A DNA stretch of 64,000 nucleotides from Streptomyces sp. NBC_01235 (GTDB lineage Bacteria; Actinomycetota; Actinomycetes; Streptomycetales; Streptomycetaceae), in contig NZ_CP108513.1 of NCBI RefSeq assembly GCF_035989285.1, positions 4,898,001-4,962,000 of the forward strand. The letters run 5' to 3'. The position numbers were made by a program, and so were the translations under genes. Positions within the stretch are counted from its first letter, which is position 1. Every line of letters starts with the position of its first letter. The notes below the pieces were generated by a model, which was not told where the DNA came from, searched no databases, and saw only the letters and a list, made by a program, of their open reading frames with translations. This document shows positions 8,965 through 16,586 of this stretch, piece by piece.

Positions 8965-9556
8965 TCAGGGCCGTGTCGTCGATGGCCCCGTGACCGTCAC
9001 CTCCGCCGGGCGGAGGAACTGGCTGCCTACGCGGTGGCCCGGGCGCACGACCTCCGTGCAGACGGGGCGGTCGGCCCGGTCGGAGGGGAGGCAAGCGACG
9101 GCCTTGTGGATACGGGGGTCGAAGGGATCGCCCGCCGCGCCGAAGGTCGTCCAGGCCCAGTCCGGCCAGCTCCGTCTCCAGGGCCTCGGCGACGTGGCGG
9201 AAGCCGTCGGTCAGCTCGCCGTGCTTGGCGGCCTCGGCGACCGCGTCGAGGACGGGAAGGAGGCGGCTGAGGACGTTCGCCACGGCGATCTCGCGGATCG
9301 CCAGCCGGTCGCGGTGGGCGCGTGAGCGGTAGTTGTCGTACTCCGCCTTCAGCCGCTGGAGATCGGCGGTCCGCTCCGCCAGGGTCACGGCCGGCGCCGC
9401 CGCGCCGGGCGGTGGTGCTGCGGCGGGGGCCGTTCCCGTGGGCCGTCCGGGGCTGCGGCGCCTCCGGCTGCGGGCGGTGCCGTGAACGTCAGGGGCGGAG
9501 CCTTGCGGGGTGGATCCGGGTGGTGATCGCCGACCGCCCTGTCGCTTGGCCGCCAC
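8965..9556 (-). pseudogene. grpE-like: Orphan GrpE-like nucleotide exchange factor, frameshifted
   Basis: On the minus strand, a frame beginning near the GTG at 9556 encodes a Pro/Ala-rich N-terminus. It is followed by the GrpE coiled-coil and core: AERTADLQRLKAEYDNYRSR, then VANVLSRLLPVLDAVAEAAKHGELTDGFRHVAEALETELAGLGL. At about 9146-9156 the sense continues in the next frame as TFGAAGDPFDPRIHKAVACLP, then VVRPGHRVGSQFLRPAEVTVTG and a stop at 8967-8965, which is a proper GrpE beta-domain. One extra base therefore breaks the gene. No dnaK or dnaJ lies nearby, so this would be an orphan exchange factor even if intact. A sequencing error cannot be excluded. Confidence 0.75.
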
Positions 9557-9615
9557 CTCCCCCTTCCGGGGCCGCGCGCATCCGGCGTCAGCCAGTCGGC
9601 GTCGGATAAAAATCT

Positions 9616-9665
9616 GTGCGCTCTCCGTCAACACATGCGGAAGGGTCCCTTCTAGATTTGGCTCC
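9616..9665 (+). promoter_or_regulatory. 50-nt conserved promoter/operator block (copy 2)
   Basis: Matches the minus-strand block at 5227-5276 in 44 of 50 positions and points toward the hydrolase remnant that starts 66 nt downstream. The centre contains GAAGGG-T-CCCTTC, a perfect palindrome around one base, followed by TAGATT. See copy 1 for the comparison. Confidence 0.6.
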
Positions 9666-9730
9666 GTTCCGGGGAGATACCCGACATCCCCCACAAACAG
9701 GGGCCGCTCGAATGCAGAGGAGGACACTCG

Positions 9731-10691
9731 ATGAGCCAGAATTCGACCGGCCCGCGCGATCAGTCGGTGGGCCATGGGTCAGAGGATCGGCGCAAGCTCC
9801 TTCTGGATTCGGGACGAGAGACGGACACACCACCGGTACCGGTGGTGATCAGCTCCGAACCGGTGCTGTGGAGACTCGTCGTCCCGGACGAGTACCGCGA
9901 CAGTGGAGGCGACGGCGTCCCGTTGGTCATGCTCCACGGCTGGGGGGCAGACACAGGAGATGTTCCGGCACCAGCTCAGCGGCCTGTCCCCGTCCCGCCG
10001 GGTCGTCATACTGGATCCGCGCGGCCACGGACTGTCCGGCAAACCGCACCACGGATACCGCATCGCCCGCCTGGCGCGCGATGTGGTCGAACTCGTCGAC
10101 CAGCTCCACCTTGACCGGTTCGACGCTGGACCAGCTTATGGACGTCTCGGAGTGGTGGAGCTTCATGGACCAGTACGGCACCGGCCGGATCCGACGGTTC
10201 GTCGCCGTCGACCAGCCCGCGGCCGTTGCGGCCGTTCCCTGGATGACGGTCGAGGAGCAACCGGACTCCGGCGCCATCTTCGACGTGGCGGGACTCATGG
10301 AACTCGGTGCGGCGCTCGCCGGCCCGGACGGTGAGAAGACGCGCCAAAGAGTGCGCGGCATGTTCTCCGGCGACCCGGACCCCAAAATGCCGGCCTTCCC
10401 GCCGAGCAGATCACATCGACGCCGCCCTGTGCCGACGTTCCTCTGCTGTTCGACCACTGTGCACAGGACTGGCGCGATGTCCTTCCCGGAATCGATGTGC
10501 CGACAAGCCACGTGAATCCCGATTCGCAGCGCTTCATCGCCGAGCAGATTCCGGATGCACGACTTCACGTCTTCCCGACCGAGGTGGCAAGCTCGCATTT
10601 TCCTTTCCTCGAAAACCACGTCGCCTTCAATTCCGTGGTGGAGAAGTTCCTGGCGCAGGAAGCTGAATTTCAGGCTTCGGCCGCTGGATGA
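9731..10691 (+). pseudogene. Alpha/beta hydrolase, multiply frameshifted
   Basis: A recognisable hydrolase is spread over several frames. Frame 2 gives MSQNSTGPRD and VPLVMLHGWG (9731 to about 9955). Frame 3 gives EMFRHQLSGLSPSRRVVILDPRGHGLSGKPHHGYRIARLARDVVELVDQLHLDRFD. Frame 1 gives WWSFMDQYGTGRIRRFVAVDQPAAVAAVPWM and the stretch to MFSGDPDPKM. A third shift leads to PLLFDHCAQDWRDVLPGIDVPTSHVNPDSQRFIAEQIPDARLHVFPTEVASSHFPFLENHVAFN. The family's nucleophile elbow should lie between DRFD and WWSF, where the bases spell no intact GxSxG. At least three indels and the missing Ser make it non-functional. A good AGGAGG site and the conserved 50-nt block precede it, so the decay is probably recent. 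Confidence 0.75.
9828..9847. repeat. Perfect 20-nt palindrome
   Basis: CACCACCGGTACCGGTGGTG is its own reverse complement. It lies about 100 bp inside the hydrolase remnant, encoding part of its N-terminal segment. It could be an intragenic operator, or chance in a GC-rich sequence. Confidence 0.6.
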
Positions 10692-10710
10692 ACATTCGGT
10701 TGGAGTTCTT

Positions 10711-11610
10711 ATGGTCCAGTCATTGATGACACGTGTCCCCAAAGCGGGGGGTGGCCAAGCGCCCGATCCTCTTTTTCCTTCTGATCCCGGATTTATTCGG
10801 GTTCTTTCCGGAATGCCCGACGACGGTGCTGGTGAATTCCTGTACGTGGGAATGAATGTCCGTGGGTCGGTCGCGACCACCTGGGCCGGGAACAAGGTTT
10901 TCCTGGAGCCGAGTGACGTTGTTTTCTGTGATCCGGCTCGGCGTCATTTCCTGCAGCTCGGCGAGGACTGCCAGATGACGTTCTTCCGTATACCCCGCTG
11001 CTACTTGGGCGTTTCGGAGTCGGACCTGGACCGTGTCCTGGGTGTGCCGGTGCGGCACGGCGAGGGCATGGGCGCGCTGGTGTCGGACTTCCTGTCCGCG
11101 CTCGCCGCCGAGGCGGAGTTCCACCGGTCGCCGATCGGTGACCGGCTCGCCCGCAGCGCCGTGGATCTCCTCGCCGTCCTCGTCATGGAACTCCTCCAGA
11201 CGGAGGCGGGAGGGGAGACGTCCGGCGCGTCGAAGGCCGGCAGCGAGATGCTGTCCCGGATACGGATCTTCGTCGAAGAGCATCTGATGGAGCCGGACCT
11301 GTCACCGGAATCGATCGCACGCGCGCACCACATCTCCGTCCGCTACCTGCACAAGCTCTTCCAGAACGACGGCACCTCAGTGAGCCAGTGGGTGCGGCAG
11401 CGGAGGCTCGACTCCTGCAGACGTGAGCTGGGTCGGACGTCGAACCGAGGGACAACCGTGGCCGCTGTGGCGCACCGCTGGGGCTTCAACAGCGCATCGC
11501 ACTTCAGCCGTACCTTCCGGGACGCCTACGGCATGTCCCCCAGCGAGTGGCAGGCAGTGGCAGCGTCGGGCGTCGACTCGACGCTCACCAACGAACGGGC
11601 TGACGGCTGA
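10711..11610 (+). CDS. AraC-family transcriptional regulator (copy 3)
   Basis: A 299-aa protein. The N-terminal half is a divergent cupin-like sensor (VGMNVRGSVATTWAGNKVFLEPSDVVFCDPARRHFLQLGEDCQMTFFRIPRCYLG). The C-terminal half is an AraC DNA-binding domain (ESIARAHHISVRYLHKLFQNDGTSVSQWVRQRRLDSCRRELG; HRWGFNSASHFSRTFRDAYGMSPSEWQ). The ATG at 10711 is preceded by GGAGTTCTT. The gene starts 20 bp after the hydrolase remnant and is followed 40 bp later by a small GNAT gene, so all three may once have formed an operon. Base composition upstream (10690-10860) is less GC-rich than its neighbours. Confidence 0.87.
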   Translation: MVQSLMTRVPKAGGGQAPDPLFPSDPGFIRVLSGMPDDGAGEFLYVGMNVRGSVATTWAGNKVFLEPSDVVFCDPARRHFLQLGEDCQMTFFRIPRCYLGVSESDLDRVLGVPVRHGEGMGALVSDFLSALAAEAEFHRSPIGDRLARSAVDLLAVLVMELLQTEAGGETSGASKAGSEMLSRIRIFVEEHLMEPDLSPESIARAHHISVRYLHKLFQNDGTSVSQWVRQRRLDSCRRELGRTSNRGTTVAAVAHRWGFNSASHFSRTFRDAYGMSPSEWQAVAASGVDSTLTNERADG

Positions 11611-11650
11611 TCTTCGGCAACTGCCCCCGCACCAACCGAGAAGGATCCCA

Positions 11651-11989
11651 ATGACCCAGCCTTCCGCCGCTCCGACCGTCGAGCGGAGAGACAACAGGCA
11701 CCGTTACGAAATCCTCGTCGACGGAAAGCGCGTCGGCCTGACCGCCTACCGCGACCGTGGTGAGCAGCGGGTCTTCTACCACACGGAAGTCGACGACGCC
11801 TTAGCCGGACAGGGGCTGGCCGCGCAGCTGGTCCATGAGGCACTCACCGACGTGCGCAGGTCGGGTAAGCGCGTCGTACCGGTCTGTCCCTATGTGGCCA
11901 AGTACCTGGCCAGGCATGGGGAGTTCAGTGACATCACCGACCCGGTGACCCCAGAGGTCCTCCAGTGGCTGGACACGGAGTTGGGCTGA
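11651..11989 (+). CDS. Small GNAT-like N-acetyltransferase (Acetyltransf_CG type), paralogue
   Basis: A 112-aa protein of the same short family as 2176-2502. It shows YEILVDGKRVGLTAYRDRGEQRVFYHTEV (substrate-side strands), DALAGQGLAAQLVHEAL (acetyl-CoA loop) and the conserved RVVPVCPYVAKYLARH block. The ATG at 11651 follows GAGAAGGATCCC. It lies between AraC copies 3 and 4, about 40 bp from each, so it is probably co-transcribed with them. The substrate is unknown. Confidence 0.85.
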   Translation: MTQPSAAPTVERRDNRHRYEILVDGKRVGLTAYRDRGEQRVFYHTEVDDALAGQGLAAQLVHEALTDVRRSGKRVVPVCPYVAKYLARHGEFSDITDPVTPEVLQWLDTELG

Positions 11990-12028
11990 CAGCCGAGTTG
12001 ATCCACTCACATCCTTCTAGGAGATCCC

Positions 12029-13069
12029 ATGCCTGTCGTTCTCTCGACCGCACCGCTGCCTCCGTCCCAGCGGGCGGAATGTTGGCACGAGATGGTTTCG
12101 AACACGTTCATACCGCTCGAGGTGAAGCTGCTCGAGCGTGAGCCTTCGGCGGGAACGATATCCAGCGAGCAGCTCGGATCCCTGCAGATGTCTGTGGTGC
12201 GGGCAGGCCCACAGGTGGTCACCCGCACTCCACGCCTGATCGCCGAGGACGGCGAGGAGTGGATCACTGTCGCGCTTCAGCACCGAGGGACCGCCGCGCT
12301 CGAACAGGACGGCAGGCAGGTCCTCATGCGGCCTGGCGAGTTCGCGATGTCCGACTCCGGCCGACCCTTCCGGAAGGAACTGGCGGAGGGGTTCAGTTTC
12401 ACAGCGTTTCACCTGGCCCGTAAGGATCTCCGAGTGCCTGAGCAGGACCTGCGGGCGCTGACCGCCACCGTCTTCTCGAGCAGCGGAGGCAGCAGCGGAT
12501 TGGTGGCAACGTACCTGACGCGCCTGGCACAAGGCACGGAGGCCCTCGATGTGTCTGTCCGACGCAGGCTCGGCATCATCGCAACGGACCTCCTGGCGCT
12601 GCTCGTCCAAGAGCGGTCCGGAAAGCTGAACCCGCAGGCGCCGGAATCGGCAAACGCCATACTGACGCTGATCAAGGAGAACATCGTTCGGAATCTGTCC
12701 GATCCCGGAATGTCACCCGAGGTGATCGCGGCAGCGCACCACATCTCGGTCCGGTATCTCCACAAGCTCTTCGAGTACGAAGAGACCACGGTGAGCCGCT
12801 GGATCCTGCAGCATCGGCTGGAGAGGTGCAGGCGGGATCTGTCGCAGGCCACGGGCCCGCTCCGCACGGTGGCGGCGGTCGGCCGGCGCTGGGGCCTCGT
12901 GAGCCCGAGCCACTTCAGCCGCGTCTTCCGCGCCGCGTACGGAATGTCTCCCCGCGAATGGCAGACGGCCGAGTGGATGCATCAAAGCGGCCTGGGACAG
13001 CAGCGAGGGAAGCTCGTGCCGTCGTCGACGGGCTCGTTCCGGCGGGGCGAGGGCGCCGAGGCAGCCTGA
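12029..13069 (+). CDS. AraC-family transcriptional regulator (copy 4)
   Basis: A 346-aa protein of full family length. It has the N-terminal segment PPSQRAECWHEMVSNTFIPLEVKLL, a cupin sensor (TVALQHRGTAALEQDGRQVLMRPGEFAMSDSGRPF) and a C-terminal AraC domain (VIAAAHHISVRYLHKLFEYEETTVSRWILQHRLERCRRDL; GRRWGLVSPSHFSRVFRAAYGMSPREWQ). An AGGAG site sits at 12019-12023 before the ATG at 12029. The 3' end abuts, tail to tail, a truncated pirin gene. The intact N-terminal segment, absent from copies 2 and 3, suggests that this and copy 1 are nearer to the ancestral form. Confidence 0.9.
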   Translation: MPVVLSTAPLPPSQRAECWHEMVSNTFIPLEVKLLEREPSAGTISSEQLGSLQMSVVRAGPQVVTRTPRLIAEDGEEWITVALQHRGTAALEQDGRQVLMRPGEFAMSDSGRPFRKELAEGFSFTAFHLARKDLRVPEQDLRALTATVFSSSGGSSGLVATYLTRLAQGTEALDVSVRRRLGIIATDLLALLVQERSGKLNPQAPESANAILTLIKENIVRNLSDPGMSPEVIAAAHHISVRYLHKLFEYEETTVSRWILQHRLERCRRDLSQATGPLRTVAAVGRRWGLVSPSHFSRVFRAAYGMSPREWQTAEWMHQSGLGQQRGKLVPSSTGSFRRGEGAEAA

Positions 13070-13076
13070 GGGCTAT

Positions 13077-13508
13077 ATCCCCGGCGAAGGAGCCCAGGAC
13101 CACCCTGACCTCGGCCCCGGCGATCCGTACGGGGCCGGGTACGTAGGGCTGGAAGTCGCGTTCCGCGTACCTGTGCTGTTCGGGCAGCGCCACCCACAGC
13201 TGGACGCCGTGCAGGACCGTGGTTCGCGCGGTCGAGACCTCCGAGTGGCTGATGCCGTACCCGCCCGTCATGAGGTTCAGCTCGCCCGGTCGTACCAGCG
13301 CGTGGCTTCCGAGACTGTCCCGGTGCTCGATCTCGCAGCTGAACAGCCAGCTCACCGTCTGTAGTCCGGTGTGCGGATGCGGGGCGACGTCCATGCCACC
13401 CGTGACGGCGACGTCGTCGGGGCAGATGGGGGTCCCCCCGCGCGAGCGAAGCCGAGCGTGGGGGAGGCCGGCGAAGCACCAGGCTCCGATCAGGGGCCAC
13501 CGGGCCAC
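13077..13508 (-). pseudogene. Truncated second pirin gene interrupted by a palindromic repeat
   Basis: The minus frame carries a clear pirin N-terminal cupin: GAWCFA, then MDVAPHPHTGLQTVSWLFSCEIEHRDSLGSHALVRPGELNLMTGGYGISHSE, then VQLWVALPEQHRYAERDFQPY and VVLGSFAGD. After SFAGD (about 13077) similarity stops at the end of the neighbouring AraC gene, so the entire C-terminal domain is gone. Between GAWCFA and the conserved DDVAVTGG there is an extra GLPHARLRSRGGTP-like peptide, encoded by the GC-rich palindromic repeat at 13427-13468. The intact pirin at 3026 has no such insert. I consider this a dead paralogue. Confidence 0.75.
13427..13468. repeat. GC-rich palindromic short repeat inserted in the pirin remnant
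   Basis: The arms GGGGGTCCCCCC and GTGGGGGAGGC flank a central GAGCGAAGCCGAGC. Similar short palindromes of this wording are familiar from Streptomyces intergenic regions. Here the repeat sits inside a coding frame and keeps it open, adding about 14 codons. I see no other copy in this window. Confidence 0.6.
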
Positions 13509-13689
13509 GGCAGCCGTGCCTGGCCGTGCCTGGCGAGGAGCGCAGGCACCAGGTAGTACGAGGCACGGATGTGCGCGGCTTGGGCCAGCGCGGGAGACGC
13601 GCCCAGGTTCTCGGTGGGCAGGATGACGGCAGTGGTGGGCTCATCGGCGGGCTGCGCGCTGCCAGCCGGCCTGCCGCAGCAGCGCGAGC

Positions 13690-14925
13690 ATGATCTGGAC
13701 GTCGGTGTTGGCCGGGATGTTGGCCAGCACCGACGCCGAGCCCGGCCGCCGACTCCGCGTCGCCTGCGGCAACCGCCGTGCTTCCCGCTGCCCCTCCTGC
13801 GCCTGGACCTACGCGGGCGACACGTACCACCTCATCCGCGCCGGACTCGTCGGCGACCCCGCCAAAGGCACCCCTCACACGATCCGGGATCACCCTCGGG
13901 TCTTCGCCACCCTGACCGCCCCCTCCTTCGGCCCCGTCCACAACCGCCCCGGTAACCGCCCCTGCCGCTGTGGCAAGCACCACCCCGAAGACGCGCCCGA
14001 ACTCGGCACCGCCCTCGACCCGTCCTCGTACGACTACGCGGGCGCGGTGCTGTGGAACAACCACGCTTCCGATCTGTGGCGCTACTTCACGATCTACCTC
14101 CGCCGCGAGATCGCCCGCCGCGCCGGCCTCACGCAGAAAGCGGCCCATGAGGCGTCCCGCATCTCGTTCGGCAAGGTCGCCGAGTACCAGAAGCGCGGTG
14201 CCGTCCACTTTCACGCCGTCATCCGCTTCGACGGACCCGACGGACCGGACTCCCCACCCCCGGCCTGGGCCACCCTCGACCTGCTTACCGAAGCGATCCG
14301 CGCCGCCGCTGCCCGCGTCGCGGTCGACGTCGCCTCGGCCGGTGACCAGCCCGCCCGAACCCTGCGCTGGGGCATCCAACTCGACGTCCAGCCCATCGGT
14401 GCCTTCGGCAACGGCGAGGAGATCACCGAACAGGCAGTGGCCTCCTACGTCGCCAAGTACGCCACCAAGGCGGCCGAGACCACCGGCACGGTCGACCGGC
14501 CCATCGGCAACAAAGAGGCCCTGGTCCTGCTCGACGTCGCCGACCACCCCCGCCGACTCATCGAAGCCTGCCTCGACCTCCACCCGCTCTACCCGGACCG
14601 CAAGCTCCGCGACTGGGCCCACATGCTCGGCTTCCGCGGCCACTTCTCCACCAAGTCCCGCCGCTACTCCACCACCCTCGGCGCCCTCCGCAAGGTCCGC
14701 GCCGACTACCGCGCCGCCCAGCAACGCCAGTCCCTCGGCCTGCCCGATCCCACCGCCCCGGAGGCAACCACCCTGACCCTCGCCCACTGGTCCTACGCCG
14801 GCCACGGCCACACCCCCGGCGAAACCTGGCTCGCCGACAACATCCGCCGCGACATCCAACTCAACCGCGAAACCGCCCGCGAAGCCCTGCAAGACGAACT
14901 GCTCTGGGAGGAACAAGCAGCATGA
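13690..14925 (+). CDS. RepSA-type replication initiator of an integrative element (N-terminally truncated)
   Basis: From about 13740 the protein matches rolling-circle initiators of pSAM2-like actinomycete integrative elements. It shows the zinc-finger-like VACGNRRASRCPSCAWTYAGDTYHLIRAGL, the HUH metal motif in KRGAVHFHAVIRFDG, the catalytic-tyrosine region YVAKYATKAAE, and the conserved HMLGFRGHFSTKSRRYSTT block. The first 15 or so codons from the ATG at 13690 are unlike the family, and about 80 N-terminal residues are missing, so a deletion junction lies near 13735. Upstream, an in-frame stop at 13624 rules out a longer product. Its stop overlaps the excisionase start (ATGA). Probably non-functional in replication. 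Confidence 0.8.
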   Translation: MIWTSVLAGMLASTDAEPGRRLRVACGNRRASRCPSCAWTYAGDTYHLIRAGLVGDPAKGTPHTIRDHPRVFATLTAPSFGPVHNRPGNRPCRCGKHHPEDAPELGTALDPSSYDYAGAVLWNNHASDLWRYFTIYLRREIARRAGLTQKAAHEASRISFGKVAEYQKRGAVHFHAVIRFDGPDGPDSPPPAWATLDLLTEAIRAAAARVAVDVASAGDQPARTLRWGIQLDVQPIGAFGNGEEITEQAVASYVAKYATKAAETTGTVDRPIGNKEALVLLDVADHPRRLIEACLDLHPLYPDRKLRDWAHMLGFRGHFSTKSRRYSTTLGALRKVRADYRAAQQRQSLGLPDPTAPEATTLTLAHWSYAGHGHTPGETWLADNIRRDIQLNRETAREALQDELLWEEQAA

Positions 14926-15128
14926 CCGCAACCATCATCGAACCGAAGTGGTACACCACGGAGGAAGTCGCGGTCCTGCTCCGCTTCGGCCTCTCCAAGA
15001 CCAAGATGCTGGTACTTACCAGAGAGATCCACTCCGTGAAGGTCGGCCGCAATCGACGCATCCTGCCGGAATGGGTGGACGAGCACGTCAAGCGCGTCAC
15101 CTCCGCCCCTGAGGGGGTGGCTGCATGA
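14922..15128 (+). CDS. xis: Excisionase, MerR/AlpA-like helix-turn-helix
   Basis: A 68-aa protein with one winged helix-turn-helix: WYTTEEVAVLLRFGLSKTKMLVL, then REIHSVKVGRNRRILPEWVDEHVKRV. This is the form of excisionase-family proteins that bend attachment-site DNA to favour excision. It overlaps the initiator gene upstream (14922-14925) and the integrase gene downstream (15125-15128) by 4 nt each, giving the rep-xis-int order known from pSAM2-like elements. Short as it is, the context makes the call safe. Confidence 0.88.
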   Translation: MTATIIEPKWYTTEEVAVLLRFGLSKTKMLVLTREIHSVKVGRNRRILPEWVDEHVKRVTSAPEGVAA

Positions 15129-16348
15129 GCGGCAAGCGCGGCAACGGTGAGGGCTCGATCTACCCGTACAAGAACGGCTTCGCCGCCTACGTCTGGGTGA
15201 CCACCCCGGAGGGCGACCGCAAGCGCAAGTACGTGTACGGCAAGACCCGGGACGAGGTCCACGACAAGTGGATCAAGTTGCACGCCGAGGCCAAGCAAGG
15301 GCCGGTGGTCACGTCCTCGCCGACGCTGGCCCAGTACCTCGCGCGGTGGCTCCGGGAGGTCGTACAGCCGGACCTGAAGCCCAAGACGGCTGAGACGTAC
15401 GCGATGCACGTCCGGCTCTACATCGCGCCTGGGCTGGGCTCGAAGGGACTCGACAAGCTGACCGTGCGGGACGTGCGGAACTGGGTGAACACCCTCCTGG
15501 AACAGTGCCAGTGCTGCACCCAGGGCCTGGACGCCAAGCGGGACACCCCTCGTTGCTGCGCCGCCGGTAACTGCTGCGAGCGCATCCCGTCCCGTCGCAC
15601 GGTGCAGGACGCTCGCGCGGTCCTCCGGTCGGCCCTGACCAACGCCATGACGGAAGAGCTGATCACGAAGAACGTGGCCGGCCTGGTCAAGGTGCGGTCG
15701 GCGCGAAAGACGAAGCGGCACCCGTGGTCGGTCGAAGAGGCCCGACAGTTTCTCGAAGCGGCAAGCGCGGCCCATGACCCGCTGTACGCGGCCTACGTGC
15801 TCATCCTGGTCCTGGGCTTCCGGCGCGGCGAGGTGCTCGGACTCACCTGGGAGAACGTGAACCTGGACGCCGGTGAGATCTCGGTGCGGATGCAGCTACA
15901 GCGCATCAACCGGCGCTTGGTCCACGACGAGACCAAGACCGAGGCATCCACAGCCGTGCTGCCGCTCCCGGAGATCTGCATCGCGGCTCTCCAGCGTCGC
16001 CAGAAGGAGCGGGAGTTGTCCAAGCAGGCGGCCGGCGAACTGTGGTCGGACTCCGACTTCGTGTTCACGACGCGGTACGGCACACCGTTCGAACCCCGCA
16101 ACTTCAACCGCCGGTTCATGGACCGCTCGGCCCGCGCCGACGTCCGCCGCATCCGGCTTCACGACACTCGGCACACCTGCGGCTCGCTCCTCGCCGCCCT
16201 CGACGTGCACCCCCGCGTCGCGATGCAGATCCTTCGGCACAGCAAGATCGCGGTGACGATGGAGGTGTACACGCACGTCCCGTCGGAGGCCACCCGCCGG
16301 GCGCTGCGCAAGCTGGGCAAGCACCTTGGGAAGCAAGATCCGGAGTAG
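15125..16348 (+). CDS. int: Tyrosine site-specific integrase
   Basis: A 407-aa tyrosine recombinase. It has an N-terminal arm-binding part (NGEGSIYPYKNGFAAYVWVTTPEGDRKRKYVYGKTRDEV), a core-binding SAM-like domain around TLAQYLARWLREVVQPDLKPKTAETYAMHV, and a catalytic domain. Visible catalytic residues are Arg in GFRRGEVLGL, the HxxR box in RLHDTRHTCGS, and His and the nucleophile Tyr in LRHSKIAVTMEVYTHV. A Cys-rich insert (CQCCTQGLDAKRDTPRCCAAGNCC) lies between domains, as in other AICE integrases. The gene ends 72 bp from the 3' end of tRNA-Ala, the likely attachment site. Confidence 0.93.
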   Translation: MSGKRGNGEGSIYPYKNGFAAYVWVTTPEGDRKRKYVYGKTRDEVHDKWIKLHAEAKQGPVVTSSPTLAQYLARWLREVVQPDLKPKTAETYAMHVRLYIAPGLGSKGLDKLTVRDVRNWVNTLLEQCQCCTQGLDAKRDTPRCCAAGNCCERIPSRRTVQDARAVLRSALTNAMTEELITKNVAGLVKVRSARKTKRHPWSVEEARQFLEAASAAHDPLYAAYVLILVLGFRRGEVLGLTWENVNLDAGEISVRMQLQRINRRLVHDETKTEASTAVLPLPEICIAALQRRQKERELSKQAAGELWSDSDFVFTTRYGTPFEPRNFNRRFMDRSARADVRRIRLHDTRHTCGSLLAALDVHPRVAMQILRHSKIAVTMEVYTHVPSEATRRALRKLGKHLGKQDPE

Positions 16349-16378
16349 TTGCTGTACTTCGCTGCTGTACGGCATGTC

Positions 16379-16412
16379 AAAGCCCCGGTCGGGAGATCCC
16401 GACCGGGGCTTT
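16379..16412. terminator. Strong bidirectional terminator hairpin
   Basis: A perfect 15-bp stem, AAAGCCCCGGTCGGG with its complement, around the loop AGAT. It has A-run and T-run flanks and so can stop transcription from int on the plus strand and from the tRNA gene on the minus strand. Confidence 0.85.
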
Positions 16413-16420
16413 GAGCTGCG

Positions 16421-16494
16421 TGGACCTGAGGGGATTCGAACCCCTGGCCCCCTCGATGCGAACGAGGTGCGCTACCGGACTGCGCCACAGGCCC
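16421..16494 (-). tRNA. tRNA-Ala(CGC)
   Basis: Read on the minus strand, 74 nt fold as a full cloverleaf. The acceptor stem is GGGCCTG/CAGGTCC (one G-U pair), the D stem is GCGC/GCGC, and the anticodon stem is CCTCG/CGAGG around the loop TTCGCAT, giving the anticodon CGC (reads GCG, Ala). The T arm is AGGGG-TTCGAAT-CCCCT and the discriminator is A. CCA is not encoded, as is usual in Streptomyces. The integrase gene faces its 3' end, so this tRNA is the presumed integration site of the rep-xis-int element. Confidence 0.93.
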
Positions 16495-16586
16495 TTGCAA
16501 CGAGTGAAACTCTAGCACCCCCATCAGCCTGCCTGGAAATCCGTTCCCCGAGGCCGGGAGCAGGGTGTGCCGGGGTGCCGGGGCCC

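Noticed and set aside
12982..14931. 649-codon minus-strand frame over the integrative-element initiator
   Set aside because: Antisense to the RepSA-like gene and to the pirin remnant. Gly/Val/Ala-rich without any family pattern.
13740..16420. A second copy of the tRNA-Ala 3' end that would mark the other attachment site
   Set aside because: I looked for a repeat of the GGGGATTCGAACCCC region to the left of the initiator and did not notice one. The other end may lie outside the window or be lost.
16421..16494. tRNA-Pro, as used by pSAM2
   Set aside because: The anticodon loop TTCGCAT gives CGC, which is Ala, so this element targets a different tRNA from pSAM2.
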